Shown in pieces: positions 1 to 7,791 of a stretch of 64,000 nt of DNA. Each line of letters opens with the position of its first letter. Positions within the stretch are counted from its first letter, which is position 1. Below the pieces are notes generated by a model. That model was not told the DNA's origin, did not search any database, and saw only the letters and a list, made by a program, of their open reading frames with translations. Source of the stretch: Pseudescherichia sp031987975 (GTDB taxonomy: Bacteria > Pseudomonadota > Gammaproteobacteria > Enterobacterales > Enterobacteriaceae); assembly GCF_031987975.1 (NCBI RefSeq), contig NZ_DALZYX010000001.1:248001-312000 (forward strand). The letters run 5' to 3'. Both the position numbers and the translations under genes were made by a program.

Positions 1-661
1 GATCCGTCTGCACCAGATCGCCCGCCTGACGCAGCCGGTAGCCAATCCCGTCCGATGCGCCCAGCGTTTCTGCCACCAGCGATACACGCCAGCCAAAACC
101 AAAGGCCAGCCGCGCGCCCGAGAAAAAGTAAGGCAGGATGGTGGGTAAATAGATTTTGAGCAGCGTCTGCACGCGGCTCATGCGGAAGCTGCGCGCCAGC
201 TCCACGTACTGCCGCTCGACGGTTTGCGCCCCCTGCCAGACGTTGGTCAGGATCAGCGGCATAGAGGTCATAAACACCACGAAAACGGTAGTGGCGTTAG
301 AGATGCCGAACCAGATAATGGCGAAAATCGCCCAGATAGCCGACGAGACCGTATTAAACACCGCCAGCAGCGGCTCGAAAAACTGCGCCAGCCTGCGGCT
401 CGCCCCGAGAGCCAGCCCGGCGAGCGTTCCGACGACTGTAGCCAGTAAAAAGCCGCTGAACACCCGCGAGAAGGTGACGCCAATGTCATGCAGCAGCGTG
501 TCGTTGCGCCACAGCATCAGCAGCGCATGAAAGGTTTTCTCCGGCCCGGGGAGCACAAAGGCGGGCATGTTGCGTGCCGCCAGTAGCCACAGCCCGACAA
601 AGGCAGCCAGCAGGATCAGGCGCTGCGCGACGAGCGACAGCATTCGGTTGCGCTTATGCAT
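1..661 (-). CDS. ABC transporter permease, NitT/TauT (SsuC-like) family, 3' end outside window
   Basis: Inner-membrane permease of a substrate-binding-protein-dependent importer. Reading the minus strand from ATG at 661 gives 220 codons open to the window edge, beginning MHKRNRMLSLVAQR. There is an N-terminal membrane segment (about residues 8-28), several further hydrophobic segments, and the cytoplasmic EAA-type loop (ELARSFRMSR...IYLPTILPYFF, about residues 145-175) that docks the ATPase. The start codon directly follows the TAG stop of the ATPase gene, so the two are co-transcribed and probably translationally coupled. The substrate cannot be read from the sequence; nitrate, sulfonate, taurine, riboflavin and pyrimidine-precursor importers all share this fold. 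The C-terminus is missing only because the window ends. Confidence 0.9.
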   Translation of the reverse strand, partial: MHKRNRMLSLVAQRLILLAAFVGLWLLAARNMPAFVLPGPEKTFHALLMLWRNDTLLHDIGVTFSRVFSGFLLATVVGTLAGLALGASRRLAQFFEPLLAVFNTVSSAIWAIFAIIWFGISNATTVFVVFMTSMPLILTNVWQGAQTVERQYVELARSFRMSRVQTLLKIYLPTILPYFFSGARLAFGFGWRVSLVAETLGASDGIGYRLRQAGDLVQTD

Positions 662-1429
662 CTATACCTCCATCCGCAGCAGACGAACCTTCTCCGCTAC
701 GTCGCGGCCGGTCGGCAGCCGGGGACGCGGCAGCGCCACGGTCACACACTGCTTAATGCGTCCCGGACTGGGTTGCAGAATGACAATGCGGTCGGCAAGG
801 ATCACCGCCTCCTCCACGTCGTGGGTGACCATCACCACCGTCATGTTCTTAAGCTCGCGAATACGCAGCAGCTCTTCATGCATGGCGCTGCGGGTCTGGG
901 GATCAAGTTTGGAGAACGGCTCATCCATCAGCAAAATCTGCGGCTCCGCCACCAGGCTTCGCGCCAGGGCGATGCGGCTGCGCATGCCGCCTGAGAGCTG
1001 GTGCGGCCACTTATGCCCCACCTGCCCCATCCCCACCAGCTGCAGAGCGGCCTCTACACGCCGCTGACGCTCTACGCGCGACAGAGAACTGTTCTCCAGG
1101 GCAAAGTTGACGTTCTGGCGCACCGTGCGCCACGGCAGTAGCCGGTCCTCCTGAAAGAGATAGGCCACCTGCCGCCACTGGCTGAACTGCGCCACCGGCT
1201 CGCCCTGCAGCGCGATGTCGCCGCCATCGGCGGGCAGCAGGCCAGAGATCATATTCAGCAGCGTGCTTTTGCCGCAGCCGGAAGCGCCGAGCAGCGCGAC
1301 GATCTCCCCCGGATAGACGCTGAACGAAATCGCTTTCAACACCTCTTGCGTGCCGAAATGTTTGTCGACCTGGCGAAGTTCAATGGCGGGCGCAACGGCG
1401 GCAGGCAGCTCTTCAAGAATGGCGCTCAT
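662..1429 (-). CDS. ABC transporter ATP-binding protein, NitT/TauT (SsuB-like) family
   Basis: 255-aa ATPase that powers the adjacent permease. All nucleotide-binding elements are intact: Walker A GASGCGKST (48-56), Q-loop LFQED (91-95), signature LSGGM (145-149), Walker B ILLMDEP (165-171) and the H-loop histidine in MVTHD. The length is normal for the family. Its ATG overlaps the stop of the GntR gene by 4 nt (ATGA), and its stop abuts the permease start, so GntR-ATPase-permease form one operon read leftward. A second ATPase of the same family is encoded at 4816-5574. No substrate-binding protein is seen on this strand within the window. Confidence 0.92.
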   Translation of the reverse strand: MSAILEELPAAVAPAIELRQVDKHFGTQEVLKAISFSVYPGEIVALLGASGCGKSTLLNMISGLLPADGGDIALQGEPVAQFSQWRQVAYLFQEDRLLPWRTVRQNVNFALENSSLSRVERQRRVEAALQLVGMGQVGHKWPHQLSGGMRSRIALARSLVAEPQILLMDEPFSKLDPQTRSAMHEELLRIRELKNMTVVMVTHDVEEAVILADRIVILQPSPGRIKQCVTVALPRPRLPTGRDVAEKVRLLRMEV

Positions 1430-2124
1430 GAAAAAACCCTCCGTTCCTGAACAGGCAGCAACGTACCGTCAGAGGTTAGCGTGGCGTAGATTTTTTCCAG
1501 CGTCATCGCCTGGAACGTCTCAATATGCCTGCGGGCGATAAACTCCACCCGCTTGCGGTCGCCTTCGATAAAGGCGTCGATCATGGCGTTATGGTCGTGG
1601 CGGATTTCCGGCTTGGTACGCTGAACGTTGAACCCCAGCGCCACCAGCCGCGCCATTTCATCCATCAGGGTCGAGAGCGTACGCAGCAGATGCTGGTTAC
1701 CCGCCGCCTCGGCGATAGCCAGATGAAAGCGCTTGTTGGCATTCATAAACACATCGATGCGCGTAGAGAGCGGTGCAGCGACCTCTACCCGGCAGTCTGC
1801 CTCCAGCTGCCTGAGCAGGTCGATATCCACTTTACCGACGGCGAGACGCGCGGCCAGCGGTTCGAGCTGCACGCGCAGGGTGAAGATCTCTTCCACATCC
1901 TGAAGGGTGATAGGTGCGATGCGATAGCCCTTACGCGGGCGGGATTCGACAAGGTATTCATGGCTGAGCCGCGCCAGCGCCAGCCGGCAAGTGCTTTTAC
2001 CCAGCTGATAACGCTCCATCAGTTCGGATTCGGTCACCAGCGATCCCGGCATCATGCGACAGGTCAGAATGTCGCGGCGGATCGCATGGTAAGCACGATC
2101 GCCTAAAGATAAAGATTCCGTCAC
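1426..2124 (-). CDS. GntR family transcriptional regulator, FCD (FadR) subfamily
   Basis: 232-aa regulator with an N-terminal winged helix-turn-helix (about residues 8-72, including DILTCRMMPGSLVTESEL and the wing SRPRKGYRI) and an all-helical FCD ligand-binding domain (about 80-215). FCD regulators usually bind carboxylated metabolites and relieve repression of the neighbouring catabolic or transport operon. It is the first gene of the leftward operon and faces the rightward SBP-esterase-ABC operon across a 326-bp gap. It is therefore the obvious candidate to control both units. The effector is unknown. Confidence 0.9.
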   Translation of the reverse strand: MTESLSLGDRAYHAIRRDILTCRMMPGSLVTESELMERYQLGKSTCRLALARLSHEYLVESRPRKGYRIAPITLQDVEEIFTLRVQLEPLAARLAVGKVDIDLLRQLEADCRVEVAAPLSTRIDVFMNANKRFHLAIAEAAGNQHLLRTLSTLMDEMARLVALGFNVQRTKPEIRHDHNAMIDAFIEGDRKRVEFIARRHIETFQAMTLEKIYATLTSDGTLLPVQERRVFS

Positions 2125-2450
2125 AGCACTCCCCTTAGCCGCTTATCTCATCGCGGTGAGCATCTCACAGCGCCGCATTGACGCTCTTAGTGGGACCATT
2201 CTGGGGCAGGTTTGCGCCGGGTTCTAATAATTAAAACAGCAATATAAAGCAGGAAAAAGCATCAACTGGGCTGCTCAGCGGACGGATAAGGGCGTATCAG
2301 CGGCCTGTAGCGCGATCGGCGTTCAACTCTGCCGCTGAGCTGCCCAGATTAGTACGCTCATTCATATCGTTAGCGCAATATGTTCGTTTTGCATGGGGAT
2401 GGCCTGCTCTACCTTGAGCGCCTCTGTTTCGCCATCACTCAGGAAGCCCT
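2125..2450. promoter_or_regulatory. Divergent intergenic region with a 14-bp inverted repeat
   Basis: A 326-bp gap between the GntR operon and the SBP operon, with no open reading frame I would accept. It must hold both promoters. The most distinct structure is an inverted repeat: the left arm 2268-2281 (GGGCTGCTCAGCGG) and right arm 2332-2345 (CCGCTGAGCTGCCC) pair at 13 of 14 positions across a 50-nt loop. An AT-rich block (2222-2260) lies beside it. The start of the SBP gene is preceded by AGGAAG. Confidence 0.6.
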
Positions 2451-3515
2451 ATGCGAGTAAAGTATCTGTTGCTGTCACTCACCTTTGCCGGCGTCGCCCA
2501 GGCGCAGGCCCTTGACGACGTGACCGTAGCCCTGGCCATCCCTCCTGCCGTCCACGACGGTGCGCCCTATGCGGCGGCGGAAGAGTTGGGATTGTTCAAA
2601 GCGCAAAACCTCAACGTTAAGCTGTTGGTTTTTCAGGGCGCGGGTGCGCTGCTGCCTCAGGTTGCCAGCAAGCGCGTGACCTTCGGTTACCCGGTCTCAG
2701 AACCGGTGATCTCCAGCTATTTCAGCGGTAAAAACCCGTTGCCGCTGCGCTACTTCTATAACGGCACGCCAAACCAGACGCTGGAGTATACGGTGCTGGC
2801 AGATTCGCCAATTAAAACCCTGGCCGATCTTAAGGATAAGAAGATCGGCGTCGGCGCGCTGACGTGGGGGACGCTGCCCAACAGCCGGGCCGCGCTGCGG
2901 GTCGCCGGGCTGGAGCCAGGCAAGAACGTCGAATTTGTGGCGGTCGGTGCGTTGGGTTCAGGCTTCCAGGCGCTGCGCAGCGGCAAGGTGGATGCGCTCA
3001 ACTACAACAGCAGCTGGGGCGATATTTTTGAGTTAACCGGCACCAAAATCCGCCGCATCGCCTACCCGGCGGTGTTCCAGGAGAACCCCGGCAACGGTTT
3101 TATCGCTCATCAGGATACCTTCAAAGAGAACCCAGATTTAATCCGCCGCTTTGGCCGGGCCTATACCGAGGCGCAGTACGTCTGTGAAATCAACCCGACC
3201 TACTGCGTGCAGGCTTTCTGGCGGCAGCATCCGGAAAGCAAACCCGCTGACGCCGAGGGCAAGGGCCTGACCGAGGCGACGACGCTGCTCACCCGCCGCC
3301 TGCAGCGCACGCTTTACCGGCCGGACGGCACGCGCCGCCAGCCGGGCGAGTACGATCTGGCGGTGATCCAGCAGGCCATTGGCGCGATGGCGAAAGAGGG
3401 CGAGTTCCCCAGCGCAGATGTGCCAGTAGCGAAGATTTTTTCTAACGAGTTCGTCACGGCGTTTGACGATTTTGATAAAGATGCGCTGCGCAAGCGGGCG
3501 GAGGCGGCAAAATGA
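2451..3515 (+). CDS. ABC transporter substrate-binding protein, NMT1/SsuA-like
   Basis: 354-aa periplasmic solute-binding protein. It has a signal peptide of about 18 residues ending AQA, followed by a type 2 periplasmic-binding fold. Typical signatures of the NMT1/SsuA/ThiY family are EELGLFKAQNLNVKLLVFQG near the N-terminus, LADLKDKKIGVGALTWGT around residue 125, and GSGFQALRSGKVDAL around 170. ATG at 2451 is preceded by AGGAAG. It is the first gene of a four-gene rightward operon: SBP, esterase, ATPase, permease. Its stop overlaps the start of the esterase gene. The ligand cannot be predicted, but an encoded esterase in the same operon suggests an ester or acylated compound. Confidence 0.9.
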   Translation: MRVKYLLLSLTFAGVAQAQALDDVTVALAIPPAVHDGAPYAAAEELGLFKAQNLNVKLLVFQGAGALLPQVASKRVTFGYPVSEPVISSYFSGKNPLPLRYFYNGTPNQTLEYTVLADSPIKTLADLKDKKIGVGALTWGTLPNSRAALRVAGLEPGKNVEFVAVGALGSGFQALRSGKVDALNYNSSWGDIFELTGTKIRRIAYPAVFQENPGNGFIAHQDTFKENPDLIRRFGRAYTEAQYVCEINPTYCVQAFWRQHPESKPADAEGKGLTEATTLLTRRLQRTLYRPDGTRRQPGEYDLAVIQQAIGAMAKEGEFPSADVPVAKIFSNEFVTAFDDFDKDALRKRAEAAK

Positions 3516-4819
3516 GCATCACCCTGCATATTGATATCCCTGACGGGCCGGTCGATCTGCCACGAAGCATATCGGCACGCGGGCTGGCGAGCGGCGTAGC
3601 CCGGCTTTCAACCTCGTTTACGCACCCGGACGGCAGCGTCTGGCAAAGCCATGCCGCGTTTGCCGTTGCCGCCGACGGCGAGCTGGATATTGCCACCGCC
3701 GTGCCGCTGGAGGGTGACTGGCACGATGCAGAACCCATGGCATCCGTCTGGGCGCTGCGTCAGGTTTCCGCCCCGGTAGACCCTGGGCTATCAGACAGCA
3801 CGGCTCCTCGACGCATTGCGCTGCACCTTGTGGATGCCGCAGGCAAAGAAGCGCAGGCGACTATCGTGCAGCATCTTGTTGCGCCCGGCGTTACGCGCCG
3901 CGAGGTTCGCGAGGGCGATCTTTCCGGCACCCTTTTCACTCCGCCGGGAGAAGGCCCGCATCCGCTGGTTGTGCTGCTGAACGGCTCCGGCGGAGGAACA
4001 CCTGAGCAGCGCGCCGGGCTATTCGCCTCCCATGGCTACGCGGCGTTTGCGCTGGCTTACTTTAAAGCGCCCGGACGCCCGGAGTACATTTCCGGCACCC
4101 CACTGGAGTATTTTGAGCAGGCGCTGGCGTGGGCCGCCCGTGAGCTTCAGCCGCGCGCCGGGTTTATCGCGGTCGCCGGGCACTCTCGCGGCGGTGAACT
4201 GGCCCTGCTGCTGGGATCGACTTTCCCCGAGCGTATCAGCGCGGTGATTGGCTATGTGCCGAGCGCAGTGATCCACGGCACGTTACGGGCTGGCCATCCA
4301 GACGAGCCGCGCGATGCCACCGCCTGGACGTGGCGCGGCGAGCCGCTGCGCAATATCTGGCGGGATAACCCTCAGGCTGACTGGCATGCATTTGACCATC
4401 CCCCCAAGCCGGACGCGCCCCTCCGCCAGGCTCCGGCGTTTCTGACGGTAGAGCGCAATAGCGTATTCACCGCGGCGGCGCGAATACCGGTGGAGCGCAT
4501 CGCCGGACCCGTGCTGTTAATTTCCGGTTCCGATGACGGCTTTTGGCCATCGGAAGCGTACTGCGAGCGCATTAAGGCCGACCTGGTCGCGCGGGAGCAC
4601 CCCTGGCCGGTTGAGCACGTTCATAACGCCGGTGCCGGGCATGCCATCGGCTTTCCGTTTGTCCCGACAACCGACATTGCCAAAGTGCATCCGGTCGCGG
4701 GGGTGGCGATCGACGGCGGCGGAACGCCGGTTGCTAACGCCCGGGCCAACCGCAGAAGCTGGGAGCGCGTGCTGGCATTCCTTGCCGCCGCGCTGGCAGA
4801 ACACGAGGCGCAAACATGA
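3512..4819 (+). CDS. BAAT/acyl-CoA thioester hydrolase-type esterase
   Basis: 435-aa two-domain hydrolase. The N-terminal part (about residues 10-125) resembles the beta-sandwich of acyl-CoA thioesterase/bile-acid-CoA:amino-acid N-acyltransferase proteins. The C-terminal part is an alpha/beta hydrolase of the BAAT/dienelactone-hydrolase type. The likely catalytic triad is Ser225 in GHSRGGE, Asp341 or Asp342 in SGSDDGF, and His377 in GAGHAIG. No signal peptide is visible, so it should be cytoplasmic. It overlaps the SBP gene (ATGA) and the ATPase gene, placing it squarely inside an import operon. This suggests that it processes the imported compound. The exact substrate is not inferable. Confidence 0.82.
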   Translation: MSITLHIDIPDGPVDLPRSISARGLASGVARLSTSFTHPDGSVWQSHAAFAVAADGELDIATAVPLEGDWHDAEPMASVWALRQVSAPVDPGLSDSTAPRRIALHLVDAAGKEAQATIVQHLVAPGVTRREVREGDLSGTLFTPPGEGPHPLVVLLNGSGGGTPEQRAGLFASHGYAAFALAYFKAPGRPEYISGTPLEYFEQALAWAARELQPRAGFIAVAGHSRGGELALLLGSTFPERISAVIGYVPSAVIHGTLRAGHPDEPRDATAWTWRGEPLRNIWRDNPQADWHAFDHPPKPDAPLRQAPAFLTVERNSVFTAAARIPVERIAGPVLLISGSDDGFWPSEAYCERIKADLVAREHPWPVEHVHNAGAGHAIGFPFVPTTDIAKVHPVAGVAIDGGGTPVANARANRRSWERVLAFLAAALAEHEAQT

Positions 4820-5574
4820 GCGCTGCGCTGGAGTTGCGCGGCGCGGGCCTGACCTACGCCACGCGTCGTGGACAGATTGAAGCGCTGGGCAGCGTCGATC
4901 TGCGGGTTAAAGACGGCGAGTTTGTAGCCCTGCTGGGACCATCCGGCTGCGGTAAATCAACCATTCTTAAGCTTGCCGCCGGGCTGATGCCTCCGTCAGC
5001 GGGCCAGGTGCTGCTGGCGTCAGAAGAGGTGAGCGGGCCGGGCCGCCGGGCGGGGGTGGTCTTTCAGAAACCCAACCTGCTGCCGTGGAAAAGCGTGCTC
5101 AATAACGTGCTGCTGCCGGCCCGTACGCTGGGGTTGCCCACAGACCCGGCCCGGCAGCGCGCCCTCGAACTGATTGAGCTGGTGGGCCTCGCGCCGTTTG
5201 CCAACGACTATCCGTTCGAGCTTTCCGGTGGAATGCAGCAGCGCGTCGGCATTGCCCGTATGCTGCTGCACGATCCGCAGCTGCTGTTGATGGATGAGCC
5301 GTTTGCGGCGCTGGACGCGCTGTCGCGCGAGACGCTGATGCTGGAGCTACAGCGTATCTGGGAGCAGCAGCGCAAATCGGTGCTGTTTATCACCCACTCT
5401 ATTCAGGAGGCGGTATTTCTGGCCGATCGGGTGCTGGTGATGTCGCCGAGACCGGGGCGCATTGTCGAAGAGCTGACGATCCCGCTATCGCGTCCGCGCA
5501 CGCTGGAGACGCTGGGGGACGAAACGTTTATGGCCCTGTGCCAGCATTTACGGAGGTATTTTACCCATGCGTAG
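4816..5574 (+). CDS. ABC transporter ATP-binding protein, NitT/TauT family
   Basis: 252-aa ATPase with Walker A GPSGCGKST (41-49), Q-loop VFQKP (82-86), signature LSGGM (136-140), Walker B LLLMDEP (156-162) and H-loop ITHS. It overlaps the esterase gene by 4 nt upstream and the permease gene by 8 nt downstream. Together with the SBP and the permease it makes a complete importer. It is clearly related to, but distinct from, the ATPase at 662-1429. Confidence 0.92.
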   Translation: MSAALELRGAGLTYATRRGQIEALGSVDLRVKDGEFVALLGPSGCGKSTILKLAAGLMPPSAGQVLLASEEVSGPGRRAGVVFQKPNLLPWKSVLNNVLLPARTLGLPTDPARQRALELIELVGLAPFANDYPFELSGGMQQRVGIARMLLHDPQLLLMDEPFAALDALSRETLMLELQRIWEQQRKSVLFITHSIQEAVFLADRVLVMSPRPGRIVEELTIPLSRPRTLETLGDETFMALCQHLRRYFTHA

Positions 5575-6343
5575 ACTTCAACCGCTGATCTACCCATTGA
5601 TTAGCCTGGCCGTGCTGGTATTTATCTGGGACGTGGCCGTCCGGCTGTTTGCTATTCCCGACTACCTGCTGCCCTCTCCCGCCGCGGTATTCGGCGCGCT
5701 GGCCAGCGGTTTTCAGGATAACAGCCTGTGGCCGCACATCGCGGTCACGCTGGGCGAGACGCTCAGCGGCTTTACCGTTGGCAGCGTGCTGGCGATTGCG
5801 CTGGGGGTGGCGCTGGCGGAGTCACGCACCTTTGAGCGGTTCGTCTATCCATTGCTGGTGGCGTTGCAGGCCACGCCCAAGGTGGCGCTGGGACCGATCA
5901 TCCTGGTGTGGTTTGGTTTTGGCACAATGTCGAAGGTGGTGTTGGTCACCCTGGTCTGCTTTTTTCCACTGTTTGTGAATACCGTGAACGGTATTCGCCG
6001 CGCCGATCCAGAGCTGCTGGACGCCTGCCGCGCTTTTTCCGCTTCACGCTGGTATTTACTGTTTCATGTCAAACTCCCCTCGGCAGCGGGCGAAATTTTT
6101 GCTGGCCTGCAGATTGGTGTCGCGCTGGCGCTGATTGGCGCAGTGGTGGCAGAGTTTCTCTCGGCGCAGAGCGGGCTTGGCTACCTGATCGCTGCCAGCT
6201 CGGTCAGCATGAGTATGGCGACCATGTTCGCAGGCGTGATTTTGCTGGCTCTGATTGGGCTATGCGGCGCTGAGCTGGTGCGCTGGCTACAGCGACGATT
6301 ACTCTTCTGGGAAGCGGATGCCGTGCATCGCCGCAGGCGGTAG
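5567..6343 (+). CDS. ABC transporter permease, NitT/TauT (SsuC-like) family
   Basis: 258-aa inner-membrane permease with about six hydrophobic segments, starting with LIYPLISLAVLVFIWDVAVRL. The EAA-type coupling loop is visible around residues 150-185 (LLDACRAFSASRWYLLFHV...LPSAAGEIF). It overlaps the ATPase gene by 8 nt and is the last gene of the operon. A REP-like element follows at 6366-6395. Confidence 0.9.
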   Translation: MRRLQPLIYPLISLAVLVFIWDVAVRLFAIPDYLLPSPAAVFGALASGFQDNSLWPHIAVTLGETLSGFTVGSVLAIALGVALAESRTFERFVYPLLVALQATPKVALGPIILVWFGFGTMSKVVLVTLVCFFPLFVNTVNGIRRADPELLDACRAFSASRWYLLFHVKLPSAAGEIFAGLQIGVALALIGAVVAEFLSAQSGLGYLIAASSVSMSMATMFAGVILLALIGLCGAELVRWLQRRLLFWEADAVHRRRR

Positions 6344-6365
6344 AAAGACGGCCCCGGCCAATAAC

Positions 6366-6395
6366 GCCCGGTGGCGCAAAGCTTACCGGGCCTAC
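6366..6395 (+). repeat. REP-like palindromic element
   Basis: GCCCGGTGGCGCAAAGCTTACCGGGC followed by CTAC. The arms GCCCGGT and ACCGGGC pair perfectly, and the core matches the enterobacterial REP pattern (GCCGGATG...CATCCGGCCTAC type). It lies just after the permease operon and may stabilise the 3' end of its message or help terminate it. Confidence 0.6.
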
Positions 6396-6567
6396 AAAAC
6401 GCACCGCATTCACAGGAGCGCCACCGAGCATTTAGAACAATAATTGCCTGTCCATTATCAGCCATCGTAACCTGAGAATTAACCCTCTTTTATTACCGCC
6501 GCTCAAACATTAATCGTTATTCGTCAATAAGTTACTACTTTTCATTCATTTGTCGTATTTTCAAGAT

Positions 6568-6586
6568 GATAATGAGAATTATTGTG
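6568..6586. promoter_or_regulatory. Possible Fur box upstream of response regulator gene
   Basis: GATAATGAGAATTATTGTG matches the 19-bp Fur consensus GATAATGATAATCATTATC at 15 positions. It lies about 130 bp before the ATG of the FixJ-like regulator. It is a sequence match only, in an AT-rich region where chance matches are more likely. Confidence 0.4.
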
Positions 6587-6714
6587 TTAATATCCGGTTA
6601 TTATTTGGTAAACGTGAGTTGTATGTCTCTGTTATATAAGACAACAAAATCGTTATATGCTTTCTTAATAACCTGTTTAGATGCATGCATACACGTTGAT
6701 GGCAAGGACTACTC

Positions 6715-7335
6715 ATGGAACCTATTGTTTATGTAGTAGATGATGATAATTCGGTAAGGCAATCTCTGGTCAGGTTGTTAATGGCAGAGGATTATCGGGT
6801 TGCAGACTTTCCCTCAGCGAAAGCCTTTCTCTCTCATGCGTTCAAACCGGAGCCAGGCTGTCTGATCCTCGATATGAATATGCCGGACGCTGACGGTTTT
6901 GACGTCACCGAATCGCTGACTAAACTCGGCTACCTTATTCCTATTATCTTTCTTACCGGGTTCGGCACTATTCCACTGTCGGTTAAGGCGATGAAGGCCG
7001 GTGCCTACGAGTTTATGACCAAGCCCGCCGTGCCGGGATTACTGCTTAAGGCCGTGGCGGATGCGCTGGCGCTGGCGGAAAAAAACATGGGCGCGTCGCA
7101 GGAGATACAGACCCTGACCGGCCGCTATGAGTCGCTGACCCCGCGTGAGAAAGAGGTCTTCCAGTTAGCTATTGGCGGCCTGCTGAATAAGCAGATCGCT
7201 ACCGCCATGGGCGTTAGTGAGATCACCGCCAAAGTGCATAAAAAAAGGGTAATGGAAAAGATGGACGTGCGCTCGCTGGCGGATCTGGTTCGCTGTGCGG
7301 AGCGTCTTAATATCGTGAAATCGCAAAGCCGCTAG
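6715..7335 (+). CDS. FixJ/NarL-type response regulator
   Basis: 206-aa two-component regulator. The receiver domain (about 1-120) has the acidic pocket VVDDD (8-11), phospho-acceptor Asp53 in LILDMNMPD, the conserved Thr in FLTG and the Lys in MTKPA. The C-terminal LuxR-type helix-turn-helix (about 138-200) starts LTPREKEVFQLA. The order and spacing are those of the FixJ subfamily. It is preceded by AAGGA. No kinase is encoded on this strand. The large histidine kinase encoded convergently at 7792-13371 is the natural partner, by proximity only. Confidence 0.9.
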   Translation: MEPIVYVVDDDNSVRQSLVRLLMAEDYRVADFPSAKAFLSHAFKPEPGCLILDMNMPDADGFDVTESLTKLGYLIPIIFLTGFGTIPLSVKAMKAGAYEFMTKPAVPGLLLKAVADALALAEKNMGASQEIQTLTGRYESLTPREKEVFQLAIGGLLNKQIATAMGVSEITAKVHKKRVMEKMDVRSLADLVRCAERLNIVKSQSR

Positions 7336-7383
7336 CGGTTGTGCTGCGGCTTTTGTTAACGTTGAAGCATTCCGGAGAGACCG

Positions 7384-7788
7384 ATGACCAACCAGCCTGC
7401 TACTGAACCTCGCGCCCAGCTAAAGACCCTTTCATCCACGCTAAGAAAACTGCATAAAACGCTGATCGATCTCGAAACCAAGCGTTTTGGCGATCCCGGC
7501 AACGCCTTTGAGCACCTGCAGCTGCTGACCAGCCACCCGCAGTTTGCCTGGCTGCGGCAGATCTCCGAGGTTCTGGTAGAGATTGACGAGCGCCTGGACG
7601 ACAAAGAGCAGCCGGTAGATGGTGCGGCGGTGGAAAGCGTGCGTAAAACGCTTGCCAACCTGCTGGGCGCGGAAAACAGCGGTGAGTTTCGCCAGAAATA
7701 CCTCGATGCCCTTCAGGAATCGACCGAGGTAGCAACGGCGCATGGCGAACTGCGCAACCGTTTATCGCAGCTCGCCCCCTCTTCCTGA
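7384..7788 (+). CDS. Conserved hypothetical helical protein
   Basis: 134-aa protein I do not recognise. It is strongly helical, hydrophilic and charged, with heptad-like stretches (LKTLSSTLRKLHKTLIDLE) and no signal peptide, cysteines or membrane segment. A good ribosome site (GGAGAG) precedes ATG 7384. It follows the response regulator by 48 bp and ends 3 bp before the convergent kinase gene. It is probably co-transcribed with the regulator. Its function is unknown. Confidence 0.7.
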   Translation: MTNQPATEPRAQLKTLSSTLRKLHKTLIDLETKRFGDPGNAFEHLQLLTSHPQFAWLRQISEVLVEIDERLDDKEQPVDGAAVESVRKTLANLLGAENSGEFRQKYLDALQESTEVATAHGELRNRLSQLAPSS

Positions 7789-7791
7789 CGG

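Larger units (their letters stand above)
6344..6714. other. 371-bp intergenic region: REP-like element then AT-rich promoter DNA
   Basis: No gene seen. The left part holds a REP-like palindrome (6366-6395). The right part (about 6430-6700) is AT-rich, unlike the flanking GC-rich genes, and contains a Fur-box-like sequence at 6568-6586. It should hold the promoter of the response regulator that begins at 6715. Confidence 0.6.

Noticed and set aside
6366..6395. CRISPR-like or IS end repeat
   Set aside because: A single palindrome of REP type; no spacing array and no transposase nearby.
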